Shown here piece by piece: positions 1 to 9,070 of a stretch of DNA of 55,442 nt (its first letter is position 1; the number at the start of each line of letters is the position of its first letter). The translations under genes and the position numbers were made by a program. Location: contig CAIMWI010000005.1 in NCBI GenBank assembly GCA_903845215.1, positions 1-55,442 of the forward strand, given 5' to 3'. Source of the DNA: an uncultured Rhodobacterales bacterium (GTDB lineage Bacteria > Pseudomonadota > Alphaproteobacteria > Rhodobacterales > Rhodobacteraceae). The notes below the pieces were generated by a model. The model did not search any database. It had not been told where the DNA came from and saw nothing but the letters and a program-made list of their open reading frames with translations.

Positions 1-564
1 CCAGCCCGCCACCGTGCCGGACCATGTCTTTTTCGGGCTGATCGAAGGCCAAACCTTGGGCCCGCCCAGCAAACGCCCTGCGAAATAGCCAAAAACATCC
101 GATGCCACCACGATGCACACCAGCCAAACCACAATCACCGCCCCCCGCTGATCAAGGGCAATGAAAACATGCGCGGCCATCAAAGTGGCAAGGGTGTAAC
201 CGGCGATCAGATAGGGATCACGCCGCGTGCTTAGCGCTATGGCCACGGGGGCCAAAAAAAGCCCCAAAACAGCCCAGCCCTGCGCTTGCGCCAAAGCCAA
301 GCTTAGGCCCGCAAGACCTGCAATCGCCGCCCGCAACGCAGGTCGGGCGGGCGTGTCCGTCAAAGCGGCCAATTCCCACGCCATCAGCGAAAAGATCAGC
401 ACCGTCATGGCCACAAATACCCAACCGCCCAAAGCGACCGATACTCCGCCCAACCCCGCCAGCACCAAACCTGACACAAGCCGCACCTTAAGATCTGACC
501 AGCGGCCTGTGGCCAAGTTGTTTGGTGAGGGCGGCGGATGGTGTGGCGAAGAGGACAAGGTCAT
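1..564 (-). CDS. cdsA: Phosphatidate cytidylyltransferase, C-terminus missing at window edge
   Basis: The enzyme makes CDP-diacylglycerol from phosphatidic acid and CTP at the inner membrane, the branch point of phospholipid synthesis. Reading leftward from the ATG at 564, 188 residues are visible before the window ends. There are several hydrophobic segments and then the family's conserved block beginning SDVFGYFAGR, followed by LGGPKVWPSISPKKTWSGT. These are the CdsA signature residues, including the Asp and the SPKKTW motif. The start codon overlaps the uppS stop as ATGA, so the two genes are translationally coupled. The order frr-uppS-cdsA is standard in alphaproteobacteria. Only the last part of the catalytic domain is cut off. 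Confidence 0.93.
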   Translation of the reverse strand, partial: MTLSSSPHHPPPSPNNLATGRWSDLKVRLVSGLVLAGLGGVSVALGGWVFVAMTVLIFSLMAWELAALTDTPARPALRAAIAGLAGLSLALAQAQGWAVLGLFLAPVAIALSTRRDPYLIAGYTLATLMAAHVFIALDQRGAVIVVWLVCIVVASDVFGYFAGRLLGGPKVWPSISPKKTWSGTVAGW

Positions 565-1280
565 ACCCGCGCGACGCCGCCAAACCGCCTGTCGCGGTTG
601 CCAAAACGTTTGAGGATCAGCGCCAGTTCATCGGGTGTGAAATCAGGCCAAAGGGTCTGGGTGAATTCAAACTCGGCATAGGCCGCCTGCCATGGCAAAA
701 AGTTTGACGTCCGCGTCTCGCCACTGGTGCGGATCACCAGATCCGGGTCAGGCAGCCCACCCGTATCAAGCCGTTGCGAGACCAAAGCTTCGGTCACATC
801 CGCCGGTTCCAAGCGGCCTTGGGCCACATCGACCGTGATGGCACGCACGGCGCGGGTCAATTCGTCGCGCCCGCCGTAATTGATGGCGACCGTCAGGTTC
901 AGGCGGGAATACTGGGCCGTGCGCTCTTCGATCCCCGACATCAGTCGTTGCAAACGACCATCAAGCCGCGAGCGGTCGCCGATAAAACGCATCCGCACCG
1001 ATTCGGCGGCCAACCGATCGGCCTCGCGCTCGATAAAGCGGGCAAAGATCGACATCAGGCCCAAAACCTCTTCGGTCGAGCGTTTCCAGTTTTCCGTCGA
1101 AAAGGCATAGATGGTCAGCCATTCGATGCCCAAATCCGGCGCGCAACGCACGATTTCCTTGACGCGTTCGGCCCCTTTGCGGTGGCCCACCAGTCGCGGC
1201 CAGCCTTTTTGGGTGGCCCAGCGACCATTGCCATCCATGATGATGGCCACATGGGACGCTGCAGGCTTTGCACCTGTCAT
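561..1280 (-). CDS. uppS: Isoprenyl transferase (undecaprenyl diphosphate synthase)
   Basis: The cytosolic enzyme condenses farnesyl diphosphate with eight isopentenyl units to give the C55 lipid carrier for peptidoglycan. The product has 239 residues. The catalytic Asp lies in IIMDGNGRWA near the N-terminus. The motifs TIYAFSTENWKR and NYGGRDEL and the C-terminal PDPDLVIRTSGE with FLPWQAAYAEF all match cis-prenyltransferases. I chose the ATG at 1280 because it starts just before the conserved block. A TTG at 1301 preceded by GGGAGG is an alternative start. The gene lies between frr and cdsA and overlaps cdsA by 4 nt. Confidence 0.95.
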   Translation of the reverse strand: MTGAKPAASHVAIIMDGNGRWATQKGWPRLVGHRKGAERVKEIVRCAPDLGIEWLTIYAFSTENWKRSTEEVLGLMSIFARFIEREADRLAAESVRMRFIGDRSRLDGRLQRLMSGIEERTAQYSRLNLTVAINYGGRDELTRAVRAITVDVAQGRLEPADVTEALVSQRLDTGGLPDPDLVIRTSGETRTSNFLPWQAAYAEFEFTQTLWPDFTPDELALILKRFGNRDRRFGGVARV

Positions 1281-1343
1281 GGTTGTGTCGTCTGCGCCCA
1301 AAGATGCCTCCCGCCCTTGTGCCGCGCTTGCCTGCGGCAAGGG

Positions 1344-1910
1344 TTAGACCTGCATGATCTCGACTTGTTTGCTTTCAAGCAAGCGGTCAATCAGGGCGAT
1401 GGCCTTGTCGGTCATTTCTTGCACTTCTTCTTGCCACATCTTTTGGTCATCTTCGCCCATACCGGCAGATTTGGCCTTTTTGATCATGTCCATCCCGTCA
1501 CGGCGCACATTGCGCACGGCAACCTTGGCCCCTTCGGAATATTGGGCGGCGACTTTGGAAAGTTCACGGCGGCGCTGTTCGTTTAGCTCGGGGATGGGCA
1601 GGCGGATCAGGGGGCCGTCCGAGACGGGGTTGATGCCAATGCCACTTTCGCGAATGGCCTTTTCAACTTTACCGATCAATCCCTTATCCCAAACGTTGAT
1701 CACAACCATCCGCGGTTCGGGCACGTTGATCGTGCCCAACTGGTTGATCGGCGTCATCTGGCCATAAGCATCGACCTGAATAGGGTCTAGCATCGAAGCC
1801 GAGGCCCGCCCCGTGCGCAGCGAGGCGAAGTCACTTTTCAAAGAGGTCAGCGCCCCCTCCATCCGGCGTTGCAGGCCGTCGCTGTCAATATCCAGATCAT
1901 CTTGCGCCAT
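1344..1910 (-). CDS. frr: Ribosome recycling factor
   Basis: RRF acts with EF-G to split post-termination ribosomes. The 188-residue product fits the family length. It begins [17 protein letters not shown] and contains the core [20 protein letters not shown], then the conserved [26 protein letters not shown] region and a C-terminal helix. The ATG at 1910 is preceded by GAGGA; an in-frame upstream ATG at 1925 would only add five residues. It follows pyrH on the same strand after a gap of about 130 nt, the usual arrangement. Confidence 0.96.
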   Translation of the reverse strand: MAQDDLDIDSDGLQRRMEGALTSLKSDFASLRTGRASASMLDPIQVDAYGQMTPINQLGTINVPEPRMVVINVWDKGLIGKVEKAIRESGIGINPVSDGPLIRLPIPELNEQRRRELSKVAAQYSEGAKVAVRNVRRDGMDMIKKAKSAGMGEDDQKMWQEEVQEMTDKAIALIDRLLESKQVEIMQV

Positions 1911-2042
1911 AGCGTCCTCGTTCATTGCGTAGGGCGGGGCTTGGGCCCTGCCGCGTCACCTTTTGTCACTTGTAACAGCAAATCCAAAGCCTGTGAAAGG
2001 CCGCGATCCGGCGAAACCGCGCGACCTTGTGACGATCTTGGT

Positions 2043-2771
2043 TTAGCCATGCACCCGCGTGTAGGTGCCTTGGCCCGACAGAATGCCCTTGAACCCGCCC
2101 GGTTCATCTAGCGAAAAGACGATGATGGGCAGGTCGTTGTCGCGGGCCAAAGCAATGGCGCTGGCATCCATAACGCCCAAGTGCTGTTGCAGCACCTCGT
2201 CATAGGTCACGGTATCATAGCGCTTGGCATCGGCGTGTTTCTTGGGGTCTTTGTCATAAACCCCGTCAACCTTGGTGCCCTTAAAGATCGCCTGACACGC
2301 CATTTCATTGGCCCGCAGGGTGGCTGCCGTGTCGGTGGTGAAATAGGGATTGCCCGTGCCTGCGGCAAAGATGCAGACGCGCTTTTTTTCCAAATGCCGC
2401 ACGGCGCGCCTGCGGATATACGGCTCGCAGACCTGATCCATCGGAATGGCCGAAATCACGCGGGTAAAGATGCCCACCGATTCCAGCGCCGCCTGCATCG
2501 CCAGCGCATTCATCACGGTGGCCAGCATGCCCATATAATCGGCGGTCGTCCGCTCCATCCCCTGCGCGCTGCCTTGCAGGCCGCGAAAGATATTGCCGCC
2601 GCCAATTACCATGCAAATCTCGACCCCCAGATCATGCACGGATTTCACCTCTTGGGCGATGCGCGTGACGGTGGGGGGGTGCAGGCCATAGCCAAGGTCG
2701 CCCATCAGCGCCTCGCCGGAAATTTTCAGCATGACGCGGGAATAGGTGATCTTGGCATCTTTTTTGGTCAT
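2043..2771 (-). CDS. pyrH: UMP kinase
   Basis: This cytosolic bacterial-type uridylate kinase phosphorylates UMP to UDP and belongs to the amino-acid kinase fold. Visible motifs are [14 protein letters not shown] at the N-terminus, the glycine-rich [24 protein letters not shown], and the nucleotide-binding [13 protein letters not shown] and [12 protein letters not shown]. The product has 242 residues with the chosen ATG at 2771. An in-frame ATG at 2801 would extend it by ten residues. Its promoter lies in the gap shared with the divergent miaA gene (about 2772-2893). Confidence 0.95.
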   Translation of the reverse strand: MTKKDAKITYSRVMLKISGEALMGDLGYGLHPPTVTRIAQEVKSVHDLGVEICMVIGGGNIFRGLQGSAQGMERTTADYMGMLATVMNALAMQAALESVGIFTRVISAIPMDQVCEPYIRRRAVRHLEKKRVCIFAAGTGNPYFTTDTAATLRANEMACQAIFKGTKVDGVYDKDPKKHADAKRYDTVTYDEVLQQHLGVMDASAIALARDNDLPIIVFSLDEPGGFKGILSGQGTYTRVHG

Positions 2772-2852
2772 GGTGGCCCTGTTGTGCGTGGTTGTTGGCA
2801 TTGCCGCCAAAATGCGGCAAAACGGGCGAAGGTTCAACCAGTGGTCAACATA

Positions 2853-2896
2853 GCAGGGGCCACCCCTGCCCCCCCCGGAGTATTAAGCCTAAGATG
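2853..2896 (+). repeat. Intergenic GC-hairpin / GGAGTATT element, copy A
   Basis: A GC hairpin (GCAGGGG, CCA, CCCCTGC; 2853-2869) is followed by a C-run and then GGAGTATTAAGCCTAAGATG, which runs into the miaA start codon. The same architecture recurs at 20711, 30645 and 42835 (minus strand). The GGAG may act as the miaA ribosome-binding site. Confidence 0.5.
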
Positions 2897-3763
2897 ATGG
2901 GGATCGAGAAGATTTCGCGCGACGGGCCCGTGCTGATTGCAGGGCCCACGGGCAGCGGGAAATCAGATTTGGCCATGGAGCTTGCGGCGCGCGATGGACG
3001 GCTGATTGTGAATGCTGATGCTTTGCAGGTTTATGACTGCTGGCGGGTGTTAAGCGCGCGTCCCTCTGCGGCGCAAGAAGATGCTTTGCCCCATGCGCTT
3101 TATGGCCATGTCGGCCGCGATCAACCTTATTCCGTTGGGGCTTGGCTGCGCGATGTGGCGGGGCTTTTGGCGCGCCCTGTGGTGATCGTGGGGGGCACGG
3201 GCCTGTATTTTCGCGCCCTGACCGAGGGCTTGGCGGAGATCCCGCCCATTCCTGCCGCCATTCGGGCCGAGGCTGACAGCTTGCGCCTGTCTGGCCGGAT
3301 GGACGTGATGCGGGCGGCAATAGATCCAGCCACGGCAGCCAAAACCGACCTGGTGAACCCCATGCGCCTGCAGCGGGCTTATGAAGTGCAGCAGGCCACC
3401 GGGCGCGGTATGGCGGCGTGGCAAGCCGACACCGCAGCACCGCTTTTGCCCCTTTGCGACGCCCAAACCCTTGTTTTGCAGCCCGCAGTCCCCTGGCTGG
3501 ATGCCCGCATTGCGCGGCGCTTTTCCGTGATGTTGGACAAGGGCGCCCTAGACGAGGTGCGCGCAGCCCAACCCTATTGGCAGCCACAAAGCCCTTGGGC
3601 CCGCGCCATCGGCGCACAGGAATTGATGGCCTATCTGCAAGGTGAGATCCCCTTAAACCAAGCGCGCGATGCCGCCATTCTTGCATCGCGCCAATATGCC
3701 AAGCGCCAGCGCACTTGGTTTCGCACGCGGATGGCAAATTGGACAAAAGTCATACCGGAATAA
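2894..3763 (+). CDS. miaA: tRNA dimethylallyltransferase
   Basis: The enzyme transfers a dimethylallyl group to A37 of tRNAs that read UNN codons (i6A synthesis). The P-loop GPTGSGKS is near residue 20, followed by VNADALQVYDCWRVLSARP, the substrate-binding Asp region. Then come VIVGGTGLYFRALTEGLAEIPPIP and the C-terminal ASRQYAKRQRTWFRTR motif of the tRNA-binding part. Length is 289 residues, usual for the family. The start is at the ATG ATG pair (2894/2897), just after GGAGTATT; the upstream extension to 2792 lies in the repeat element and is not protein-like. It is divergent from pyrH. Confidence 0.95.
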   Translation: MMGIEKISRDGPVLIAGPTGSGKSDLAMELAARDGRLIVNADALQVYDCWRVLSARPSAAQEDALPHALYGHVGRDQPYSVGAWLRDVAGLLARPVVIVGGTGLYFRALTEGLAEIPPIPAAIRAEADSLRLSGRMDVMRAAIDPATAAKTDLVNPMRLQRAYEVQQATGRGMAAWQADTAAPLLPLCDAQTLVLQPAVPWLDARIARRFSVMLDKGALDEVRAAQPYWQPQSPWARAIGAQELMAYLQGEIPLNQARDAAILASRQYAKRQRTWFRTRMANWTKVIPE

Positions 3764-3898
3764 GTCTGCGCAGGCCAAAAGACAGCACTGTCCAACCGAA
3801 GGGTCGAAATAACGCCCAAAGGGGATTTTTTAATAGCGTCCAAAGCCACGTCACGCTATAAATCAAAAGTTCATTTTTGATGGAAAACCCTAAATTCA

Positions 3899-4696
3899 AT
3901 GCGAGATACGTCCCCGAACCTTTCGCTTCGCTTGACAGCCATTCCGCGCCTGTCTGGAGGAGAGCGATGGCGCGTGGAAGGGATGCGGTCGTTAGAAGAG
4001 CCATGCTTTTTATGGTTCACAAAAGGACAGGGTCGAATCACCATTTCAGGCCAAACGCGGGGCTATACCGCCCATAACGGGATTTTCATTCCAAAAGGCG
4101 TGATGCACAGCTTTGAAGTGGGCGCACAAGTTTTTGGAACTGCAGTGTTTTTCGGCGAAGATGGCGGCGATTTTTTGCCCAAAAAACCTATACATTTGCG
4201 CATAAGAGATGTGCAAGCCCAGCAAGAGTTGAACGCAACTTTGGATGCAATGCAGCGCGAATTGGATGCAGCCCAAGCTGGCAGTTTACGCGCCGCGCGT
4301 GCCTATCTGGCGCTGCTGTCGGTTTGGATCGAACGCCAATGCCTGCGCTTGGGAGACGAAGGTCAAAACCAGTCTGCGGCACGAAACCTTGTCGCCAGCT
4401 TTACCGCCTTGATGGAACAAAAGTTTCGTTCGGGTGTTGGTGTGGGGGATTTGGCGCGCGACTTAGGAATCACCCCCACCCATTTGACCCGGTGTTGCAG
4501 GCAAACCAGTGGCAGGTCGGCGATAGATCTTTTGCAAGATCGCCGGATTTTTGAGGCGCGCAAATTGTTGACCGAAACAAAAACGCCCATCAACGTGATA
4601 GGTGCCAGCATTGGCTTCACCTCTGCCGCTTATTTCACCCGCGCCTTCCAAAACCGCACAGGCACCACGCCACGCGCGTTTCGCCAAGGGGGTTAG
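3899..4696 (+). CDS. AraC-family transcriptional regulator with N-terminal cupin
   Basis: The 265-residue DNA-binding protein has an N-terminal cupin-like region (about residues 20-105, including GQGRITISGQTRGYTAHNG and FIPKGVMHSF). Its C-terminal AraC double helix-turn-helix (about 170-262) carries VGDLARDLGITPTHLTRCCRQ and the second recognition segment GFTSAAYFTRAFQNRTGTTPRAFR. The cupin probably binds a small ligand. It lies directly upstream of the family-5 ABC importer operon in the same orientation, so control of that operon is a reasonable inference. No clear Shine-Dalgarno precedes the ATG, and the leader is A+T-richer than its surroundings. Confidence 0.85.
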   Translation: MRDTSPNLSLRLTAIPRLSGGERWRVEGMRSLEEPCFLWFTKGQGRITISGQTRGYTAHNGIFIPKGVMHSFEVGAQVFGTAVFFGEDGGDFLPKKPIHLRIRDVQAQQELNATLDAMQRELDAAQAGSLRAARAYLALLSVWIERQCLRLGDEGQNQSAARNLVASFTALMEQKFRSGVGVGDLARDLGITPTHLTRCCRQTSGRSAIDLLQDRRIFEARKLLTETKTPINVIGASIGFTSAAYFTRAFQNRTGTTPRAFRQGG

Positions 4697-5020
4697 GCGA
4701 TTCGCCATCGGTTAGATCGCCCGAACCTTCCGTTTAAACGGAAATTCTTGAAGATAAATGTCAGCTTCCAAGCCCATGTTGACCCTGCAAAGGTCAGCTC
4801 CCGCCATGCCGCAATGCAGCATTGCGACATCGCGGCAGATACATGTCGCAAACGTTATAGGGGGCGACGAATCCAAGCGTTGACGCAGGCCATGAAAAGA
4901 TGCGCAATAGCGCGGTGAGCACGTGCACCGCGCCAGTCACTCCGGCTTGCCGGAAAAGCGCGCGCAAGCGGTGCCGCTGACGAACGACAACGAGGGCAAT
5001 AGCCCGACAGGGAGACGACC
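4697..5020 (+). other. 324-nt intergenic region upstream of the ABC importer operon
   Basis: No gene is visible. The stretch contains a 16-bp perfect palindrome TTCCGTTTAAACGGAA (4728-4743) and a GC-rich imperfect inverted repeat, CGCGGT...ACCGCG around CACGTG, near 4910-4932. A GGGAG ribosome-binding site lies just before the binding-protein start. I could not assign a convincing -35/-10 pair. Confidence 0.6.
4728..4743. promoter_or_regulatory. Candidate operator palindrome between araC-type gene and ABC operon
   Basis: The perfect 16-bp inverted repeat TTCCGTTTAAACGGAA lies 32 nt after the regulator's stop codon and 277 nt before the binding-protein start. The symmetry suggests a dimeric regulator site or the base of a weak hairpin. 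No U-run follows, so a terminator is less likely. Which protein binds is unknown; AraC proteins usually prefer direct repeats. Confidence 0.4.
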
Positions 5021-6718
5021 ATGAACGATATGACAAGGATCGACGCTTTGCATCCGGGTGCCGTTATGCACTTGGCTGAAGTGAAGGCCGGCGAATTGAG
5101 CCGCCGTGAGTTCCTGACCCGCACCACAGCTTTGGGTGTGTCAGCAGTGGCTGCCTATGGCCTTTTGGGCTTGGATGCTCCGGCTATGGCCGCAGACGTC
5201 AAGGTGGGCGGCGTTGTGCGCGTTGCCATGGAAACCAAAGCGATGAAAGACCCGCGTTTGGCAGACTGGCCGCAGATTGCGAACGTCTACCGCGGCTGGC
5301 TGGAATATCTGGTTCAGTACAACCCCGACGGCTCTTTCGAAGGCCGCTTGCTGGAATCGTGGGAAGCCAACGCTGATGCGACCGGCTACACGCTGAAAGT
5401 GCGTCAGGGCGTAACCTGGAACAACGGCGATGCCTTCACCGCTGACGACGTGATCTTCAACTTCACCCGTTGGGCTGACGGCGCGGTAGACGGTAACGCG
5501 ATGGCCTCGCGCTTCCCTGGCCTGACCGAAATGGTCGCCAAGGTCGATGCAGCCGGTGCTGCGGTAAATGACGAAGCGGGCAATCCCGTTATGGTCACCA
5601 AACTGCGCGATGGTTCGGTTGTCAAAGTTGACGATCACACGGTTGAACTGAAGATGTCGGTGTCCGACATCGCGGTTGTGGCTGCGATCTCTGATTATCC
5701 GGCGGCTATCGTGCACTCGTCCTTCAAAGACGGCGATGATCCTGCCGTGAATGGCATCGGCACCGGCCCCTATGTTCCGGGCGAAATGTCGGTCGGCCAG
5801 AAGATGACCATCGTGCGCGCACCCGAAAGCCACAAGTGGTGGGGTGGCGTTGCGCCCTTGGACGAAATTCACTACGTCGACTTTGGCACCGATCCCTCGG
5901 CCATGGTTAACCTCGCCAACTCGGACGAGATTGACATGAACTACGAATCGACCGGTGAATTCATCGACCAGCTGAACACCTTGGGCTGGACCAAGTACGA
6001 AGCCGTCACCGCCTCGACCATCGTGTGCCGCTTTAACTCAGCCACGTCGGATCTGTACAAAGAAAAAGAAGTCCGCTCTGCCCTGCAGCGCGCGATTGAT
6101 CCGGCTGTCGTGCTGGAACTGGGCTATAAGGGCCTTGGGACCACGGCTGAAAACCACCATGCTTGCCCGGTTCACCCCGAATACGCCAAGCTTGATGCGC
6201 AAACCTTCGACAAAGCAGGCGTCAAAGACGTTCTGGCCAAGCACAATCTGGCTGATGCCGAGTTCGAGTTCATCTCGCTGGATGGCGGCTTTGAACTGGA
6301 TACGTCTGATGCCGTGGCAGCCCAGCTGCGCGACGCAGGCGTGAATGTGAAGCGCACCGTTATGCCAGGTTCGACCTTCTGGAATGATTGGCAGAAGTAC
6401 CCCTTCTCGTCGACCACCTGGAACCATCGCCCGCTGGCAGTGCAGAACATGCAGTATGCCTACACCTCGACCGGGTCTTGGAACGAAACCGGCATGGCAA
6501 ATGCCGATTTTGACGCTGCTATGACCGCAGCTTTGGCCCTTGCAGACGGCGAAAAGCGCCGCGAGCAGGCAGCGATCTTGGAAAAGATCCTGCAGGACGA
6601 AGGCTACATCATCCAGCCCTACTGGCGTTCGCTGTACCGCCACGCCAAGCCGAATGTCGTTGGCGCCGTGATGCACCCGTCGATGGAGCATCACCACTAC
6701 CTGTGGTCGCTGGCATAA
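5021..6718 (+). CDS. ABC transporter substrate-binding protein, family 5 (peptide/opine type), Tat-exported
   Basis: This is the periplasmic solute receptor of the importer encoded with the next three genes. The 565-residue protein carries a twin-arginine signal (SRREFL at residues 27-32, a hydrophobic stretch, then AMAADVK as the likely cleavage region). A family-5 SBP fold follows: [42 protein letters not shown] and GTGPYVPGE. It ends with [22 protein letters not shown]. Family-5 receptors bind di/oligopeptides, nickel, opines or similar solutes; the ligand cannot be read from sequence. A GGGAG ribosome-binding site precedes the ATG, and a terminator-like hairpin separates it from the permease genes. 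Confidence 0.92.
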   Translation: MNDMTRIDALHPGAVMHLAEVKAGELSRREFLTRTTALGVSAVAAYGLLGLDAPAMAADVKVGGVVRVAMETKAMKDPRLADWPQIANVYRGWLEYLVQYNPDGSFEGRLLESWEANADATGYTLKVRQGVTWNNGDAFTADDVIFNFTRWADGAVDGNAMASRFPGLTEMVAKVDAAGAAVNDEAGNPVMVTKLRDGSVVKVDDHTVELKMSVSDIAVVAAISDYPAAIVHSSFKDGDDPAVNGIGTGPYVPGEMSVGQKMTIVRAPESHKWWGGVAPLDEIHYVDFGTDPSAMVNLANSDEIDMNYESTGEFIDQLNTLGWTKYEAVTASTIVCRFNSATSDLYKEKEVRSALQRAIDPAVVLELGYKGLGTTAENHHACPVHPEYAKLDAQTFDKAGVKDVLAKHNLADAEFEFISLDGGFELDTSDAVAAQLRDAGVNVKRTVMPGSTFWNDWQKYPFSSTTWNHRPLAVQNMQYAYTSTGSWNETGMANADFDAAMTAALALADGEKRREQAAILEKILQDEGYIIQPYWRSLYRHAKPNVVGAVMHPSMEHHHYLWSLA

Positions 6719-6731
6719 GCGATTAAATCGG

Positions 6732-6766
6732 GGCGGAGGCGCTGGCAGCAGCGCTTCCGCCTTTTT
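6732..6766 (+). terminator. Intrinsic terminator/attenuator after the binding-protein gene
   Basis: A 12-bp stem (GGCGGAGGCGCT, 6732-6743, with AGCGCTTCCGCC, 6750-6761, one G-U pair) has a 6-nt loop and is followed by TTTTT. Its place between the receptor and permease genes suggests partial termination, giving more receptor than membrane components. Confidence 0.8.
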
Positions 6767-6809
6767 CATTCTGGCCCTATGGGCCTGTCTGGCACGGTAG
6801 GAAGCTTTC

Positions 6810-7895
6810 ATGCTCGCATTCGTGATCCGGCGTCTGGGCGTGATGCTGGTGACGGCTTTGGTGTTGACCTTTGTCGTCTTCTTTCTAACCAATTTGCCGC
6901 CGAATTTGGAAAAACTGGCGCGCTCGGAAGGGTCGGTCCGTATGACGGATGCGGCCGTGGCATCTTGGTTGGAAGACCATGGCCACAGCGGATCGGTGTT
7001 TTATCGCTATGCTGAATGGCTGGGTGCGGCACCGGGTTGGGTGATCACCGACGAAAAAGGTGTGACGCGCGGCAAATGTATTGGGCAGCGCGACGATCCG
7101 GCGATGGCGCCGAAGTTTTGCGGTGTTTTTCAGGGCAACTGGGGTGTTTCGACCGTTTTCAAGAAAACGGTTCTGTATTCACTGGGCAAATCCATGGCCG
7201 CCACGGGTTGGCTGATGCTGGCGGTGATGCTGGTGATGGTGCCGGTGGCGCTGGTCATTGGTGTGCTGGCAGGAATGCGGGAAGGCTCTCGGACCGACCG
7301 GGTGCTATCGACCTTTTCCATCACCACAAGTGCGACGCCGGAATATGTATCAGGCGTGATCTTGGTGGCGCTGCTGGCCTCTCCGGCGACGGGGTTGTCG
7401 CCTTTGTTGGCGGAATGGGGCTGGATTGCAAAGAAGACGCTGTTCATGGGCACGGCAACCTCGGCCATGGATAACATCACCTTTTGGAATTTCGGGTTGC
7501 CGGTGGCCACAATTGCGCTTTACGGCGTGGGCTATATCGCACGCATGACCCGCGCCTCGATGACAGAGGTGATGACGCAGCAATATATCCGCACCGCGCG
7601 CCTTAAGGGCGTGGGCTTTGGCCAAGTTGTGCTGCGCCACGCCTTGCGCAATGCGATGATTGCGCCCTTTACCGTGATCATGTTGCAGTTTCCCTATCTG
7701 CTGAACGGCGTGGTGATCGTTGAAACGCTTTTCAATTACAAAGGCTTCGGCTGGATGCTGGTGACGGCTGCGGGCAACAACGACATCGAGATGTTGTTGG
7801 GTGCCTCGGTTGTGGCGGTGATCTTTGTGCTTGTGACCCAGCTGATCTCTGACATCGGCTATGTCTTTCTTAACCCCCGAATCCGGCTGGGCTGA
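6810..7895 (+). CDS. ABC transporter permease (DppB/OppB type)
   Basis: This is the first inner-membrane subunit of the importer. The 361-residue protein starts with a membrane segment (MLAFVIRRLGVMLVTALVLTFVV). A soluble insert of about 85 residues follows (KCIGQRDDPAMAPKFCGVFQGNWG), then five further hydrophobic segments. The EAA loop that contacts the ATPase is YIRTARLKGVGFGQVVLRHALRNAMIAPFT. The extended periplasmic insert is longer than in E. coli DppB. It follows the attenuating hairpin and overlaps nothing; the second permease begins 1 nt after its stop. Confidence 0.92.
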   Translation: MLAFVIRRLGVMLVTALVLTFVVFFLTNLPPNLEKLARSEGSVRMTDAAVASWLEDHGHSGSVFYRYAEWLGAAPGWVITDEKGVTRGKCIGQRDDPAMAPKFCGVFQGNWGVSTVFKKTVLYSLGKSMAATGWLMLAVMLVMVPVALVIGVLAGMREGSRTDRVLSTFSITTSATPEYVSGVILVALLASPATGLSPLLAEWGWIAKKTLFMGTATSAMDNITFWNFGLPVATIALYGVGYIARMTRASMTEVMTQQYIRTARLKGVGFGQVVLRHALRNAMIAPFTVIMLQFPYLLNGVVIVETLFNYKGFGWMLVTAAGNNDIEMLLGASVVAVIFVLVTQLISDIGYVFLNPRIRLG

Positions 7896-7896
7896 T

Positions 7897-9063
7897 ATGA
7901 GTGACACGTTATCTTGGGCCGCGATCTTCGGGCTGATGGCCAAGCAATTTTGGCCGGTTTGGGTGGCGCTGGTTGTGACCTTTGTGCTGTCGTTCCGTTT
8001 CAAGCGGCGGTTGGGGCTATATGGCAAGCTGTTTGACAGCCCTGTTGCGATCATCGGCTTTGCCATTGTGATGTTTTGGGTTTTTACAGCGCTTTTTGCC
8101 AATATGATCATGACCTTTGATCCTTTGGCGCAGTTGGGATCGGTGAAAAACCCCCTGCCCGGTGCCTTGGTGCCCGAGGGGGCCGAGGGGCAGCACAAAT
8201 GGTTCTTGCTGGGCGGCGATCACTTGGCGCGGGATGTGTTCTCGCGCATGGTGATGGGGGCGCGGCAGGTGTTGATCATTGCGCCTGCGGCGACGACCTT
8301 TGCGTTCTTGGTGGGCATCACGCTGGGGCTTCCGGCGGGCTATATCGGCGGGCGGTTGGATACGGCGCTGTCGTTTTTGGCGAACCTTGTCTTGGCCTTT
8401 CCGGTGATCTTGCTGTTCTACCTGCTGGTGACACCCGAAATTCGCAGCACTGGCATTCCGGTCGTATTGGCGGCGGTGCTGTTCCTGATTCCGATCGCTT
8501 TCTTTGCCATCCTGTTTCAATCGCGCTTTCACACCAGCCCGAACAAGCGCAACCTATATGTCGCCATCACGCTGGTTTTGGGCCTGTGGGCCTATTCCGG
8601 CCTTGCCTTTAACGCCGACCCCTTGGGCGTTTGGGGGATGGACCCGAACCTGCTGAACGTCTTTGTCTCGGTCGTGTTCGTCAACGCCCCCACGGTGTTT
8701 CGTATCGTGCGCGGCATCGTGATGGATATCAAATCGCGTGACTATGTGGCAGCGGGCCAAACGCGCGGCGAAACAGCGTGGTACATCATGCTGTGGGAGA
8801 TTTTGCCAAACGCCCGTGGCCCCCTGATCGTCGATTACTGCCTGCGCATCGGTTATACGACGATCCTTTTGGGCACTTTGGGCTTTTTCGGCCTTGGCGT
8901 AACGCCCGAAAGCCCGGATTGGGGGTCAACGATCAACGCCGGTCGCAAATTGCTGTCGATGGTGCCCCACCCCGCAGTGGTGCCGGCGTTGGCCTTGATG
9001 AGCCTTGTTTTGGGCCTGAACCTGTTGGCCGATGGCCTGCGCGAAGAAAGCCTGAAGGATTGA
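7897..9063 (+). CDS. ABC transporter permease (DppC/OppC type)
   Basis: This is the second inner-membrane subunit. The 388-residue protein has an N-terminal OppC-like segment (RRLGLYGKLFDSPVAIIGFAIVMFWVFTALFA), then the transport domain with GGDHLARDVFSRMVMGARQVLIIA. The EAA loop reads YVAAGQTRGETAWYIMLWEILPNARGP. It ends with LALMSLVLGLNLLADGLREESLKD, typical of this family. The ATG at 7897 is preferred; an in-frame ATG at 7861 would overlap the first permease by 35 nt. Confidence 0.92.
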   Translation: MSDTLSWAAIFGLMAKQFWPVWVALVVTFVLSFRFKRRLGLYGKLFDSPVAIIGFAIVMFWVFTALFANMIMTFDPLAQLGSVKNPLPGALVPEGAEGQHKWFLLGGDHLARDVFSRMVMGARQVLIIAPAATTFAFLVGITLGLPAGYIGGRLDTALSFLANLVLAFPVILLFYLLVTPEIRSTGIPVVLAAVLFLIPIAFFAILFQSRFHTSPNKRNLYVAITLVLGLWAYSGLAFNADPLGVWGMDPNLLNVFVSVVFVNAPTVFRIVRGIVMDIKSRDYVAAGQTRGETAWYIMLWEILPNARGPLIVDYCLRIGYTTILLGTLGFFGLGVTPESPDWGSTINAGRKLLSMVPHPAVVPALALMSLVLGLNLLADGLREESLKD

Positions 9064-9070
9064 GGATGTG

